A DNA stretch of 64,000 nucleotides. It comes from Planctomyces sp. Lineage in GTDB: Bacteria > Planctomycetota > Planctomycetia > Planctomycetales > Planctomycetaceae. Under the pieces are notes generated by a model that worked only from the letters and a program-made list of their open reading frames with translations, made no database searches and was not told the origin of the DNA. Positions 8,704-18,221 of the stretch are shown piece after piece. Where the stretch lies: the NCBI GenBank assembly GCA_019636235.1, contig JAHBXW010000007.1, positions 148,642-212,641 on the forward strand, given 5' to 3'. The translations under genes were made by a program, and so were the position numbers. Each line of letters begins with the position of its first letter. Positions within the stretch are counted from its first letter, which is position 1.

Positions 8704-9999
8704 ATGAGAGTGACAGCACGATGGAGCGTGCTGGCGGCGGTTGCCATCAGCTCCGCGCTCGCCGGAACCGCGCACGCGATCGATCCGCAACGGACCGGCG
8801 GCTACCAGGACCCCTACACGCTGCCCGCGTTCGGCCAGCCGGGTTCGACCGTCCCCGCCGGACGCGACCGCACCCTGCCCGTCGGCACGCAGCCCGGCGG
8901 CAGCACGGTCCCCGTCCAGCAGATCCTCGTCCCCAATCCGTCGGCCGTCGGCAGTCTGAACCCTGTCGGCAGCAGCGTGCGGGTTGTCCCGGTCAGCGCC
9001 ACCTCCGGCACGCAGCCGCTGCTCGCCCCGCGGCAGCCCCGCTGGCGGCTGGGCGTGTACTCCAAGGACACCGAAACCGGCGTGCGGATCGTCCAGGTCG
9101 TCAATGGCTCGGCGGCCGCCCGCGCCGGTCTCGAGGCGAATGATCTGATCGTCGCCGTCCACGGCTACCAGGTCGGCTTCGTCAATGGCGAACTGTTCGA
9201 CTGCGCCACCGAGTTCGAACGCTGGGCCACCCAGGACGGCTGGGTCCGCATGCTCGTCCAGAACAACCGCAATGGCCAGCTGATGACGCTGCCCGTCCAG
9301 CTCGAATCGCGGCTGGCGAAGATCTCCGGCTACATCTCCCTGAACGATCGCGGTTCGCTGCCCAGCGACGCCTACGCCGTGATCGAGTTGCAGGAGATCA
9401 TGCGGCCCAACGCGCCCCCCATCACGCTCGCCCGGCAGACCGTCGAGCGGCCGCGCTCCAACCCGATCCAGTTCGAGATCGAGTTCGACCCGCAGCAGAT
9501 CGACACCCGTCGCAGCTACATCCTGACCGGGCAGGTCCGCACGCAGCGGGAAACGCTGTACGCGCCCCGCACGGCCGTGCAGGTGCTGGCGCCCGGCCAG
9601 CCCTCGACGATCAACATCGCCTTCGAGCGCGTCGCGGCCACGCCGCTGGGCCCCCGCGGACCCTACGGCCAGGACATCCAGCTCGATCAAATCGCGCAGC
9701 TGTTCCAGCAGTACCTCAACCGCGATCTCAACCGGCAGGAACTCGTCACCTGGCAGTCGAACTTGAACCGCGGCGTCAGCCTGACCGACGTTCAGACCGA
9801 AATCTTCGGCAACAACCAGTTCTTCAATCAGTGCGATCAGAACGAACGCGTGTACATCGAACGGCTGCACGAGCTGATGCTCGGCCGCAAGCCGTACCCC
9901 GATGAAATGCAGTACTGGATGAGCCGCTACACCGATCGCAACGGCATCCGTCGCGACATCGCCCGCGAGTTCCTGGACGCCATCGCGAGCCACAACTGA
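8704..9999 (+). CDS. Exported PDZ / YbaY-like / DUF4214-like protein
   Basis: A 431-residue protein with a signal peptide (residues 1-26, cleavage after AHA). A Pro/Gly-rich spacer (30-110) is followed by a PDZ-like domain (about 115-190: RWRLGVYSKDTETGVRI, then AARAGLEANDLIVAVHG), which usually binds peptide C-termini. Residues about 205-315 match the YbaY fold pattern (SGYISLNDRGSLPSDAYAVI, ... FDPQQIDTRRSYILTGQV). The last 100 residues contain two helical repeats with YLNRDLNRQELVTW and ELMLGRKPYPDEMQYW, resembling DUF4214, often found in cell-surface proteins. The gene lies 101 bp after the PstS-like gene and may share its transcript. The combination of these three modules is unusual; the role is unknown. 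Confidence 0.75.
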   Translation: MRVTARWSVLAAVAISSALAGTAHAIDPQRTGGYQDPYTLPAFGQPGSTVPAGRDRTLPVGTQPGGSTVPVQQILVPNPSAVGSLNPVGSSVRVVPVSATSGTQPLLAPRQPRWRLGVYSKDTETGVRIVQVVNGSAAARAGLEANDLIVAVHGYQVGFVNGELFDCATEFERWATQDGWVRMLVQNNRNGQLMTLPVQLESRLAKISGYISLNDRGSLPSDAYAVIELQEIMRPNAPPITLARQTVERPRSNPIQFEIEFDPQQIDTRRSYILTGQVRTQRETLYAPRTAVQVLAPGQPSTINIAFERVAATPLGPRGPYGQDIQLDQIAQLFQQYLNRDLNRQELVTWQSNLNRGVSLTDVQTEIFGNNQFFNQCDQNERVYIERLHELMLGRKPYPDEMQYWMSRYTDRNGIRRDIAREFLDAIASHN

Positions 10000-10049
10000 C
10001 CCCTGGCCCGTCCTCCGCGGCTGCGCGGGGATGGAGACTCGCATTGCCA

Positions 10050-10086
10050 ACAACGGCCTGTGGGGCGACGCCCCGCGGGCCGTTGT
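10050..10086. terminator. Strong hairpin between convergent genes
   Basis: ACAACGGCC (10050-10058) pairs perfectly with GGCCGTTGT (10078-10086). The interior adds a second GC helix (GGGGC with GCCCC), giving a long stem. It sits in the 99 bp gap between two convergent genes and could stop transcripts from both sides, although there is no T-run. Confidence 0.55.
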
Positions 10087-10098
10087 CCGTTTCGGCCC

Positions 10099-10458
10099 TC
10101 AGCCTTTCAGCGGCGGACCGTCGACCGGCGGGACGTACCGACCACAACCATGTTCTTCAAGATGCCGCTGCAGCATCGCCCGCCGCTCCTCGGACGAGCA
10201 GCCCCGCAGGATGCCCAGCAGCATCGACCCGAACACGACGCTCGCCACCCGCACGACCCGCGCCGGCAGCCGGAACTCTCCCAGGTCCGCGAAGATCTCT
10301 TCCGCGCTGCAGATCTCTCCGAACTTGTGATTCGCGTACCACAGCTCCAGCCCGTCGAATTCCCGGCTCCATTCGTAATCAAACGGACCGTACTCGCGCC
10401 GCCGGTGCAACACCCAGAAGCGCGTGCCGTCGAATCGGATTCCGTGGGCCGCTGCCAT
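10099..10458 (-). CDS. Conserved small protein, function unknown
   Basis: A 119-residue protein starting MAAAHGIRFDGTRFWVLHRR. It contains aromatic-rich YGPFDYEWSREFDGLELWYA, a cysteine-containing GEICSAEEIFADL, a hydrophobic helix VVRVASVVFGSMLLGILRG and a C-terminal HLEEHGCGRYVPP. The hydrophobic helix may be a buried helix or a single membrane segment. The start at 10458 is preferred to 10521 because the extra 21 residues are low-complexity and GGGA precedes this ATG. The gene is on the minus strand immediately downstream of the alkaline phosphatase gene (129 bp), possibly on its transcript. No named family is recognised, but the composition and codon use are those of a real planctomycete gene. 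Confidence 0.7.
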   Translation of the reverse strand: MAAAHGIRFDGTRFWVLHRRREYGPFDYEWSREFDGLELWYANHKFGEICSAEEIFADLGEFRLPARVVRVASVVFGSMLLGILRGCSSEERRAMLQRHLEEHGCGRYVPPVDGPPLKG

Positions 10459-10586
10459 TCCCGTTCGTCCCTGTTGAGCGGCTGCGATTGATCGGACGCC
10501 GGACGGCGCTGGCGTCGGCAATCGATTTTACGGACCCGCGGGGGACGCGCGGAAGATCAGCCGCCGGATCGCGGCGGCTGCGGCCG

Positions 10587-12257
10587 TCATTCCGCCGCTG
10601 CGTCGGCCGGATCGATCAGGTCCTCGGGACGCGTCAGGACCAGGTAGTGCCCGTGATCGGCCGTCACAATCAGCAGCGACTCCTGCCAGTTGCTGTGGGC
10701 GTCGACCCAGTCGGTGATGACCTTCACCGCCGCGTCGCCGCTGTGCACCGCGCCGATCGAATCGTCGATGTTGTTGTTGTGGTTCGCCCAGTCCACGTCG
10801 CCCGGCTCCATCATCAGCCAGAAACCGCGGGGGTTCCGCGACAACACGGAAATCGCCGCGGACGTCATCTCGGACAGCGTCGGGTTTTCATGCAGGTCCG
10901 CCTCGGTGTACTTCTCCGCCTCGCTCTTGCCGTCGACCGGCCGATAATCGCCGTTCGCCGTCGCGTACGGCAGATGCCCGCTGGCAGTCCCGAAAAAGCC
11001 CAGCAACCGCTGCCGCGAGGCGATGGCCTGTTGCGCGGCCTCCGACAGCGCTTCGGCGCCGGAACGGCCCGCCTGCCGCGTCGTGACGACGTACCGCCCG
11101 CCATGTGCGACATCGACCGTCAGCCGGTCCGCGTCCGTCAGATAAATGTTCCCCGGGACGAAATTGTCGCCCTGGTTCTTGGTTGTCTCGGCCGTGACGC
11201 CGTAGCCGCAGCCGATCAGGACGTCCAGTCCCGGCAGCGGCTGGAAGGGATGCGCGATCGACGGCAGCCCGATGAGGTCGCGGGTCAGGTCCTGGTAATC
11301 GTCCCGTTCGACGTTGTGCGCATACGCCGCCGCCGGCGTGGCATGGCTGATCGGCACGCTCGTCACCGCGCCGACGGAGCAGCCCGCTTCCTGAGCCTCG
11401 TGGGCGATCGTCCGCACCTGCCGGGCCAGCTCATCGACGTTGACGGCGTTGTTGTAGGTCTTGATGCCCGCGGTCATGCTCGACGCCGAACTCGACGAAT
11501 CGGTGTAGGCGTGCCGCAGCGGCGACTCTTCGGGCCGGGAGATCAGGTACAGCGGTTCGAGGCCCGGAGTCCAGGGGTTCGGCCCGCCGCGCAGGGCGCT
11601 GTACCCGCCGCGGAGCTTGCCGTTCGGGTTTGTGACCGTCTGCAGATTGACGTCGACGTCCGTGCCCTCGTTATGCGGGCTGGTGACCATGAATCCGAAC
11701 TGCGTCGAGCCGCCGGCGGTGTAGTCCTGGAAATGCAGTCCCTGGCCCCGGCCCGAGTCGTACGCGACGGAGCGCGTCCGGGCGATCGCCGCGGCCCGGG
11801 TCGTCTGCCAGTCCATGCCGTCGAACACGACCAGAAAGATGTGCTTGCGGCCGGCTTCGAGGGCCGCCCGCTGGATGAGGTACAGGTCGGTCTGGTCGCA
11901 GTACTCGGCTGCGGGGTTCCATGTTTCTCCCGGCAATTGGCCGTAAATGTCGCGGATCTTCTCCGGATCGCGATAGCGGCTGTTCGCGCCGGTGCAGCTG
12001 GTCAGGTCGATGCCGTCCCCCGCTCCCAGCGTTCCGAACGTGTACACCGGAATCAGGCGGTTCGAGTGCGAGCTCCACATCCGGTAGTTGTCCGGATCGG
12101 CGCCCCAATGCGCCGAAGGGGATCGGTTGTCCCGGGTCGCCGCCGCCTGCAGCTGCGCGATGTGGTCCAGCTCCGCGTCCGGCTCATCGCCGCGGGCCGC
12201 GACGAAGGTCAGGGACAGGCAGACGGTCAACAGTCCGGGCAGCCTTGCTTGCGTCAT
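10587..12257 (-). CDS. Alkaline phosphatase
   Basis: A 556-residue exported phosphomonoesterase of the PhoA superfamily. It has a signal peptide (residues 1-24). The first metal-site strand is IFLVVFDGMDWQTT, and the nucleophile region is YTDSSSSASSMTAGIKTYN, where the Ser after Asp is the expected phosphoserine. The metal-ligand block EPGDVDWANHNNNIDD supplies Asp and His ligands, and the last ligand block is TADHGH. The order and spacing match bacterial alkaline phosphatases. The PROSITE threonine after the active-site segment is replaced by Ser, a mild variation. It releases phosphate from organic esters in the periplasm. It is encoded near the PstS-like gene, consistent with phosphate scavenging. 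ATG 12257 gives a good signal peptide. Confidence 0.92.
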   Translation of the reverse strand: MTQARLPGLLTVCLSLTFVAARGDEPDAELDHIAQLQAAATRDNRSPSAHWGADPDNYRMWSSHSNRLIPVYTFGTLGAGDGIDLTSCTGANSRYRDPEKIRDIYGQLPGETWNPAAEYCDQTDLYLIQRAALEAGRKHIFLVVFDGMDWQTTRAAAIARTRSVAYDSGRGQGLHFQDYTAGGSTQFGFMVTSPHNEGTDVDVNLQTVTNPNGKLRGGYSALRGGPNPWTPGLEPLYLISRPEESPLRHAYTDSSSSASSMTAGIKTYNNAVNVDELARQVRTIAHEAQEAGCSVGAVTSVPISHATPAAAYAHNVERDDYQDLTRDLIGLPSIAHPFQPLPGLDVLIGCGYGVTAETTKNQGDNFVPGNIYLTDADRLTVDVAHGGRYVVTTRQAGRSGAEALSEAAQQAIASRQRLLGFFGTASGHLPYATANGDYRPVDGKSEAEKYTEADLHENPTLSEMTSAAISVLSRNPRGFWLMMEPGDVDWANHNNNIDDSIGAVHSGDAAVKVITDWVDAHSNWQESLLIVTADHGHYLVLTRPEDLIDPADAAAE

Positions 12258-12605
12258 GATGTTCCAGCAGGGTTTCTGAGGAGTGGGGCGCGGCGGGGCG
12301 CGAGACCTCCGAATCGGTCCGGGGTTGAATCGCTCCCTCAGGTTAAGAAATGATGCAGCTGTTCAGAAGAATCAGCAGGAATTCCAAACCGCGAAAAATC
12401 CGCGGCGACGTCCTGCCGAATCTTGCGCGTCGAGATGAGGTCGATGGAACCTGAGAACGGCCCGCCGCGTCCCTTAAGCTGCGATCAGGGGGAGTGACGG
12501 GGGCGGGTCCAGGCGGGGAGCCGGGCGGCGGCGCGTGCGAACAGCCGGCGCCTGACGCCCGAAGACGGGACGGTCCGACGCGGACAGCAGGACAGCGAGG
12601 CCAAC
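12258..12605. other. Divergent intergenic region
   Basis: 348 bp between the divergently transcribed alkaline phosphatase and the beta-propeller gene. It contains the most AT-rich patch of the area (about 12340-12390) and presumably both promoters. I could not pick a convincing -35/-10 pair on either strand, and no Pho-box-like direct repeats stood out. Confidence 0.35.
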
Positions 12606-15600
12606 ATGCGAACGTTCTCGCGGATTTCGGCAGCCGCACTCGCGGCCATGTGCGCGGCCTCGCTGGGCGGGCTGTCGCTGTTCGCCCAGTCGGACAACGA
12701 CTCGCAGCCGAAGCAGAACCCGTTCTCGACGACGCCGAAGGCCAACAACCCCTTCTCGGACGAGGGTCGCAAGACGACTCCCCGCCCGCCGGCGACGAAG
12801 ACCGACACGAAGACGACTCCGGCGCCGATTCCCGCCGCGGACCCCGCCCGCCCGCCTGCCGAAGTCGCCCCTGACGACGGACGCTTGCTGGGCGGGGGAC
12901 CGGTCGCGCAGGTCCCCTGGACGGTCGTCGCGGATCCCGCGTTGTTCTCGCCGCTCGGCAATGCGCGCATCGGCATCGCCGTTCCAGGACTGCGCGAGGA
13001 CGCTGACGCACGAGCGGAACGCACGCGCCTGCGGATTCTGTTTCCGCGGCTGCCGTCCGCCGTCCTGGGCGTCGGGCTGAATGAGAAAGACACCGACTCC
13101 CGGGAGATCTGGGACCTCGAGAACAACCGCCGGCTGGGAACGATCTCTCGCCTGGCCCTCGAAGGCTCGCGGCTGATCGACATCAGTCCCGACGGCAAGC
13201 TGTTCGCCGCCCGGCCGCAGTTCGAGGAATACGTGCCGATCCTCGACGTCGCAAGCGGACGGACGATCAAGACGATCCCGCTCGCCGACTTCCGGGCCGG
13301 CCTGCTCGCGTTTCGATCGAATGCGGAACTCGTGGTTGCGGAGAGTGTGCGCATCCACGTGTATTCCGCGGCGGACGGCAAACGACTCCGCGAGATTCCC
13401 GTCCGCGACTGGGCCATCGAGGATGGCTGGCGCCTGAGCTCCGGCGGCCGCTGGCTGGCGCTGCTGCTCCGCAACGACGGCAATCGCAACGGGCTGCGGA
13501 TCATCGACCTCGACACGGGCGAGACGGCCGGAGAGCTTCGCCTGGCGGGCAGCGAGGGGGACTGCGTGGACGTGGCGTTCTCCCTTGATGGCCGTCGATT
13601 GACGGCGCTGATCGATCATCCCAGAGGACTGCTTCTCGAGACATTTGACGTCGGGAATCCTGCGACCGTGACGGAGACCGTCGTCGAGGGCTTCCCGCTG
13701 GATGATGCGCGGAATTATCAGGGGCCGTTGCTGGAAATCGTGCCTGGGGGCGAGCGCGTACTCATCGCCGGACGCGCGCTCGTCGACGTCCGCTCGGGCA
13801 ACGTTCTTGAAACGCTCGAGCTCAACCTGCCGTTTGCCGTTCGTCCGATCAGCAGCCGGATCTACCTGGCCGTCCACAAGCAGCAGGTTCTGACCCACAC
13901 ATTCGGCGAAGCCCCCGACGAGACGATCATCGCGACGCCGCCGGATGCGGCCGATCCCGCAGCCGACGCGTCCCGAGCCGGACCCCGGCTGGAGGTCGCC
14001 GATCGGTCTGGGGCGAAATCCGTCAGGCTTGCGGGAGTCAGCCCCTGGGCCGTCCGCCTGAAAGATCCGCCTGCGTCGTCGCGCCCGCTCAGCAGCGGCG
14101 GGGTCAAGATTCCCTCGGCCCTCGTGCAGAACGTCGTGCTGGGAGCGCAGGATCCGCCGACGGCCGTCGTCAGTTATTCCTCGGCCCCCCTGCGGGGGGC
14201 CGGCGCGCAGTCGGCCCGCACCTGGATTGAGTCGTTCAATCTGCAGTCCGGCGAGAGCCTGGGCGTCGTCGAGTTCCCGGTTCCCATGGTCGCTTCCGGG
14301 ACGTCTCCGGACGCCGTGACGGTGGCCGCAATCGCCGCCGATCCGCGCGGCCGGGTCGACGTCTGGGAGGTCCGCGAACGCAGGCATATTGCCGGCTTCC
14401 GTCCCGCGGGCGGCGCGGGGGAGGACCTCGTGCCGTGGTTCGCCGAACCCATTGACGCCGGGCACGTCGCGGTGGCGGTGGGGGGCGAGTTGTCGCTGTG
14501 GGCGGTCCCCGAATGCCGGGCGGTTTACACAGCGTCGATCGGCGATGTCCGGCCCGCCTTCAGCCCCGCGAAGGATCATGTCGCCATCGCCGCGCCCGAG
14601 GCGCCGCTGCTCATCGTGCTGGATTCCCTGACCGGCGAGCCGCGCGGATCGGTTCAGTTCAGCGGCCAGTCAGGCGAACGTCTGTCCGCGGCGGCCTTTC
14701 ATCATCGCGGTCGCTGGCTCGCCGGGCTGACGAGTTCCTCCAGCGGCGGCGAACTCGTCGTCGTCGACGTGGCGCAGGGGCGCGACGTCGTCCGCGCGCG
14801 GCTGCCCGTCAGCGGGCGCACGCTGCAGTGGTGCGGCGATGATCACATTCTCATCGACGGCCGCGCGCTTGTGCGGTTGTCCTCCCGGGCCGTGGTCTGG
14901 AACTACGAACTCGCGGTCGGCCTGCATCTCCGCGACGCGATCGAAGGCCGGCACTGGTATGTCGCCTCGGCCTCCCCGTCCGATCGCAACTACACGCTGC
15001 TGGGCGTCGAGCTGCCGGAAGGCTCGGCGGTCAAGCCGATCGAGGACGCCGGGCTCCGACAGCAACTGCTGTTCAAGCCGGGCGACGCGATTGAGCTCAA
15101 CATCGACGCCGACACGCGCACGCCGGGCAGTCCGGGCTCCGCCGTCGTCGACCGGATGACAAAGCGCTACGAGACCGCCGGCAGCCAGGTCCGCACGGGG
15201 TCATCGACCTGGCTGTTCGCGTCCCCGCTGCAGCCGAATGTTGTGAAGACGACCGCCGCCGCATCGCCCCCCGCCGGCGGCCCGTCCATCCTGCGTCCGG
15301 GACCGCCGCCGCCCGGCGCCATCGCCGCGCTGCGCCCGGAACGACTCCAGCGGGAAGGCGAGCCGGACTCGAACATCGGCAAGCCGCTGACGAACGTCTG
15401 GGAGATTTCGCTGCTCAACAAAGGGGATGTCGTCTGGGAGACGTTCCTGGTTGCCGACGCGCGTCGCGTACGCTTCGAAACCGACCGGAAGAAGGCGGTC
15501 GAGGCGCTGTCCAGCGATCCTGCGGCCGTCCGGCTGGCGCTGGCGGGAGTGCTCGCGCTCGATCCGCCGATGTACGGGTTCGCCCCCGGCTCGGTCGAGG

Positions 15601-15653
15601 GCGCGGGGCTTTCGAATCTCACGCCGCAAGGCGCCGTGCGCGCTTCCCGTTAG
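12606..15653 (+). CDS. Large exported WD40-like beta-propeller protein
   Basis: A 1015-residue protein. Residues 1-28 form a signal peptide (AALAAMCAASLGGLSLFAQS). A low-complexity Pro/Thr/Lys spacer follows, with the repeated NPFS motif (QNPFSTTPKANNPFSD). From about residue 120 onward the chain is a string of beta-rich repeats with WD40-like phrasing: DISPDGKLFAARP, SSGGRWLALLLRN, VAFSLDGRRLTALI, FSPAKDHVAIAAP, FHHRGRWLAGLTS. This suggests one or two propellers, probably a protein-interaction scaffold. No enzymatic motif is seen. Near the C-terminus (about 900) is a proline-rich segment. The reading frame ends inside the 3' end of the convergent gene, sharing 4 bp (15650-15653). The biological role is unknown. 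Confidence 0.8.
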   Translation: MRTFSRISAAALAAMCAASLGGLSLFAQSDNDSQPKQNPFSTTPKANNPFSDEGRKTTPRPPATKTDTKTTPAPIPAADPARPPAEVAPDDGRLLGGGPVAQVPWTVVADPALFSPLGNARIGIAVPGLREDADARAERTRLRILFPRLPSAVLGVGLNEKDTDSREIWDLENNRRLGTISRLALEGSRLIDISPDGKLFAARPQFEEYVPILDVASGRTIKTIPLADFRAGLLAFRSNAELVVAESVRIHVYSAADGKRLREIPVRDWAIEDGWRLSSGGRWLALLLRNDGNRNGLRIIDLDTGETAGELRLAGSEGDCVDVAFSLDGRRLTALIDHPRGLLLETFDVGNPATVTETVVEGFPLDDARNYQGPLLEIVPGGERVLIAGRALVDVRSGNVLETLELNLPFAVRPISSRIYLAVHKQQVLTHTFGEAPDETIIATPPDAADPAADASRAGPRLEVADRSGAKSVRLAGVSPWAVRLKDPPASSRPLSSGGVKIPSALVQNVVLGAQDPPTAVVSYSSAPLRGAGAQSARTWIESFNLQSGESLGVVEFPVPMVASGTSPDAVTVAAIAADPRGRVDVWEVRERRHIAGFRPAGGAGEDLVPWFAEPIDAGHVAVAVGGELSLWAVPECRAVYTASIGDVRPAFSPAKDHVAIAAPEAPLLIVLDSLTGEPRGSVQFSGQSGERLSAAAFHHRGRWLAGLTSSSSGGELVVVDVAQGRDVVRARLPVSGRTLQWCGDDHILIDGRALVRLSSRAVVWNYELAVGLHLRDAIEGRHWYVASASPSDRNYTLLGVELPEGSAVKPIEDAGLRQQLLFKPGDAIELNIDADTRTPGSPGSAVVDRMTKRYETAGSQVRTGSSTWLFASPLQPNVVKTTAAASPPAGGPSILRPGPPPPGAIAALRPERLQREGEPDSNIGKPLTNVWEISLLNKGDVVWETFLVADARRVRFETDRKKAVEALSSDPAAVRLALAGVLALDPPMYGFAPGSVEGAGLSNLTPQGAVRASR

Positions 15654-17011
15654 GCCGCGCCCCCCGGCCCGGCGTCCTTTGCCGCATCCCCCGCGTCGCC
15701 CGCCGTCCGGTCGGGCGAAACGTCCGGCGACGTCTCAGCGGGCGACGGCGATCCCGCCGCCTGCTCGCGGCGCTCCGCGGCCGCCATCCCGGACAGCACC
15801 GGTCCTGCGGTACGACCTGATGCTTCCGACGGCACGTACATCTGCTCGAACGGCGTCGCGTCCTCGGCGTGCCGCAGCACAAAGTACGCGATCGTCGACA
15901 TCGTCCAGAAGAAACTGTGGACATAGCCCAGCAGCAGCACGGCGACGATCTGCCGCCAGAACCCGGCGAAGGCCATCGCGGGACCGGGCAGCGCCGCCTC
16001 GGCAGCTGGCGACGACGCGCCGAACAGCGGCGCCTCGGTCAAGGCTTGAACTCCGTCGGCGCCGAAGCTCGTCGACACCGACCACTGCGCCAGATGCATC
16101 GACGCCGCGACGACGGCCAGCAGAAACAGCGTCACTACGACCCCGTACAGCGCGCTCAGCAGCGTCAGCCAGGCGGCTTGCCACGGACGGCTGAACAGAT
16201 AGCTGTATGCCCGGCTCATCGCGTCGAACGCGTCGCTCCCCTCGACGCTGATCGTGCAGTACATCAGCGGCCAGGCCAGCAGCGCCCCCGCCAGGATCAA
16301 TGCCTGGAGGACTCCCAGGCACAGCGGCACAAACCACGCCGCGCCCAGCAGCGTCGGCCCCACGGACGGAATGTGCCCCACGAGACCCACAACAAGACTC
16401 AGCAGCCAGAAGATCCCGAAACCGATGATCGGCAGCAGCGGGCCGCCGAGGTAGGAGACCAAGTGGCCCGTCGAATGTCGCAGCGCCCCCCGCAGGCCGA
16501 TTGAACCGCGACCGGCGACGTCCAGCGCGGCGATCCGCGCGATTGCGCCTCCGAACACCGCCCAGACGACCAGCGCCCAGACAAGATTCGTCCAGCCCCA
16601 GGCGACATCGCTCCACGACTGGTTCCGGCGGGTCAGAGACACCGCCGGGCTGGCCGTCTGCCGCCAGGGCTCGGTCAGCACGGACAGCAGTTCGGCGCCT
16701 CCGGGAAAGCTGGCGGGCATCGAGGCGACTGGCACGGGTTCGCCGCTGGAAGTTTCGACCGCCAGTCCCAGCCAGCTGCGCAGCCATGCGTCCGTCGACG
16801 CCACCGGATCTTTGGCCTGCCGCGCTGTCGGCGAGAACGGCAGCCGGTCGAACGCCCACTGCCCCGCCCAGAACACCAACAGCCCCAGCACGGCCAGCAT
16901 CAGCTTGCGCGCGTCGAGCGACATCCGGAAGCCGCGGAACAGCCTCAGCCAGGGCAAAGTGCGCCGCCAGCGGGCCGCGGGGATCTCGTAGAACTGCTCC
17001 TCAAGGGCCAT
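15650..17011 (-). CDS. Polytopic membrane protein, planctomycete-type, function unknown
   Basis: A 453-residue protein. It begins MALEEQFYEIPAARWRRTLPWL, followed by a hydrophobic segment at about 35-55, a periplasmic loop (60-140), and then five or six hydrophobic segments between 145 and 380: WTNLVWALVVWAVFGGAIA, ISYLGGPLLPIIGFGIF-type stretches, and AVLLLGYVHSFFWTMSTIAY. The C-terminal 70 residues are acidic and Ala/Pro-rich. It may be a relative of membrane proteins that sit beside efflux or stress functions, but no catalytic motif is visible. It is downstream of three other minus-strand genes (17163-20582) and may be transcribed with them. Its last 4 bp overlap the convergent propeller gene. 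Confidence 0.75.
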   Translation of the reverse strand: MALEEQFYEIPAARWRRTLPWLRLFRGFRMSLDARKLMLAVLGLLVFWAGQWAFDRLPFSPTARQAKDPVASTDAWLRSWLGLAVETSSGEPVPVASMPASFPGGAELLSVLTEPWRQTASPAVSLTRRNQSWSDVAWGWTNLVWALVVWAVFGGAIARIAALDVAGRGSIGLRGALRHSTGHLVSYLGGPLLPIIGFGIFWLLSLVVGLVGHIPSVGPTLLGAAWFVPLCLGVLQALILAGALLAWPLMYCTISVEGSDAFDAMSRAYSYLFSRPWQAAWLTLLSALYGVVVTLFLLAVVAASMHLAQWSVSTSFGADGVQALTEAPLFGASSPAAEAALPGPAMAFAGFWRQIVAVLLLGYVHSFFWTMSTIAYFVLRHAEDATPFEQMYVPSEASGRTAGPVLSGMAAAERREQAAGSPSPAETSPDVSPDRTAGDAGDAAKDAGPGGAA

Positions 17012-17162
17012 GGCGCGAAGGAGTGAGAGGTCTCGGATTCAGTGCCGGGTGAGCCGGGAGACTATCGCATCCCCGCGTGTTCGACCAAGCCGCTGCCGTC
17101 CTGGCCCGTCTTGCCCGAGTTCCCGCCGGCCACCGAGCCCGGGTTCAGTGCCGCGTCGGCGG

Positions 17163-18110
17163 CTATCCGCGATCCGAATGCAGCGGCCGCGCGAACACGT
17201 CCCGCAGAAAGTCGGCCGTCGCCCCCACCGCAATCTCCACCGCCTTCGGGAACCGGTCCGGCCGGCGCAGGTAGCCGTGGATCATCCCCCGATGCTCGAA
17301 GAACCGCGTCTCCACGCCCGATTCCACCAGCCGCGCCGCGTACGCGCGGCCTTCATCCCGCAGCGGATCGAACGGCGCGGTCAGCACGAACGCCGGCGGC
17401 AGCTCGCGATGATCGTCCGCACGCATCGGCGACGCATCCGGCGATTCTCCCGCCTGCGGGTCCGGCAGATAGTTGTCCCAGAACCACTCCATCGTCGCGC
17501 GCGTCAGGAAGTACCCTTCGCTGTTCTGCGCGTACGAAGGCGTGTCGTACGCATGGTTCGTGATCGGATACCACAGCACCTGCGCGGCCAGGTTCAGCCG
17601 CCGCAAACGCAGCGTCATCACGGCCGCCAGGTTGCCCCCCGCGCTGTCGCCGCATACCGCGATCCGCCGCGCATCCAGGCCCAGCGACTCCGCTTCGCTG
17701 AACACCCACCGCACGGCCGCTTCGCTGTCCACGACGGCCGCCGGGTAACGAAACTCCGGCGCCAGCCGGTAATCGACGGCCATGACGACCGCGTCCGACA
17801 GCTTCGCCAGCCGCCGGCAGAGTGCGTCGTGGCTATCGAGCGAGCCGAGGATCCAACCGCCCCCGTGAAAGAACACAATCACTGGTTGCGGCGGGTTCGC
17901 GGACTCCTGCGCCCGCGTCCGGTAGATGCGCACGGGAATCGGTCCGGCGGGCCCGGGAACGTCCGTGTCCACAACGCTGGCCAGCGGTTCCCGCGGACCG
18001 GCGGCGACCGCCATCTGGCTTCGAGTGATTTCGATGCTCTGGGCCTCCAGCGGGGGGACATTTCCGCGGGCCAGCAGTTCCAGGTGAGCGGCGGCTTCAG
18101 GATCAAGCAT
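17163..18110 (-). CDS. Alpha/beta hydrolase, hormone-sensitive lipase family
   Basis: A 315-residue esterase of the HSL (family IV) type. The oxyanion-hole motif HGGGWILGS, the nucleophile elbow GDSAGGNLAA, the acid in a DPLRDEGRAYA segment and the catalytic His in FFEHRGMIHGYL are all present and in the usual order, so the Ser-Asp-His triad is intact. The substrate is probably a short-chain ester. The start at 18110 (MLDPEAAAHLELLARGNVPP) matches how family members begin; the ATG at 18179 would add 23 residues without family character. It lies in a minus-strand run between the NPCBM-domain gene and the membrane protein gene, with gaps of 111 and 151 bp. Confidence 0.9.
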   Translation of the reverse strand: MLDPEAAAHLELLARGNVPPLEAQSIEITRSQMAVAAGPREPLASVVDTDVPGPAGPIPVRIYRTRAQESANPPQPVIVFFHGGGWILGSLDSHDALCRRLAKLSDAVVMAVDYRLAPEFRYPAAVVDSEAAVRWVFSEAESLGLDARRIAVCGDSAGGNLAAVMTLRLRRLNLAAQVLWYPITNHAYDTPSYAQNSEGYFLTRATMEWFWDNYLPDPQAGESPDASPMRADDHRELPPAFVLTAPFDPLRDEGRAYAARLVESGVETRFFEHRGMIHGYLRRPDRFPKAVEIAVGATADFLRDVFARPLHSDRG

Positions 18111-18221
18111 GGGGGGAGACGTGAGGGAGAGCTCGAAATCACTGCCAATCAAGGCAATCGCGGACCGCGCGGGCCGCACCGCGAATCATTCCGTCCGCGA
18201 CAGCGGCGGGCGATCCGGGAC

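Noticed and set aside
12474..14579. A 701-codon minus-strand open frame
   Set aside because: It is antisense to the exported beta-propeller protein, which has a signal peptide and regular repeats; the antisense translation is low-complexity.
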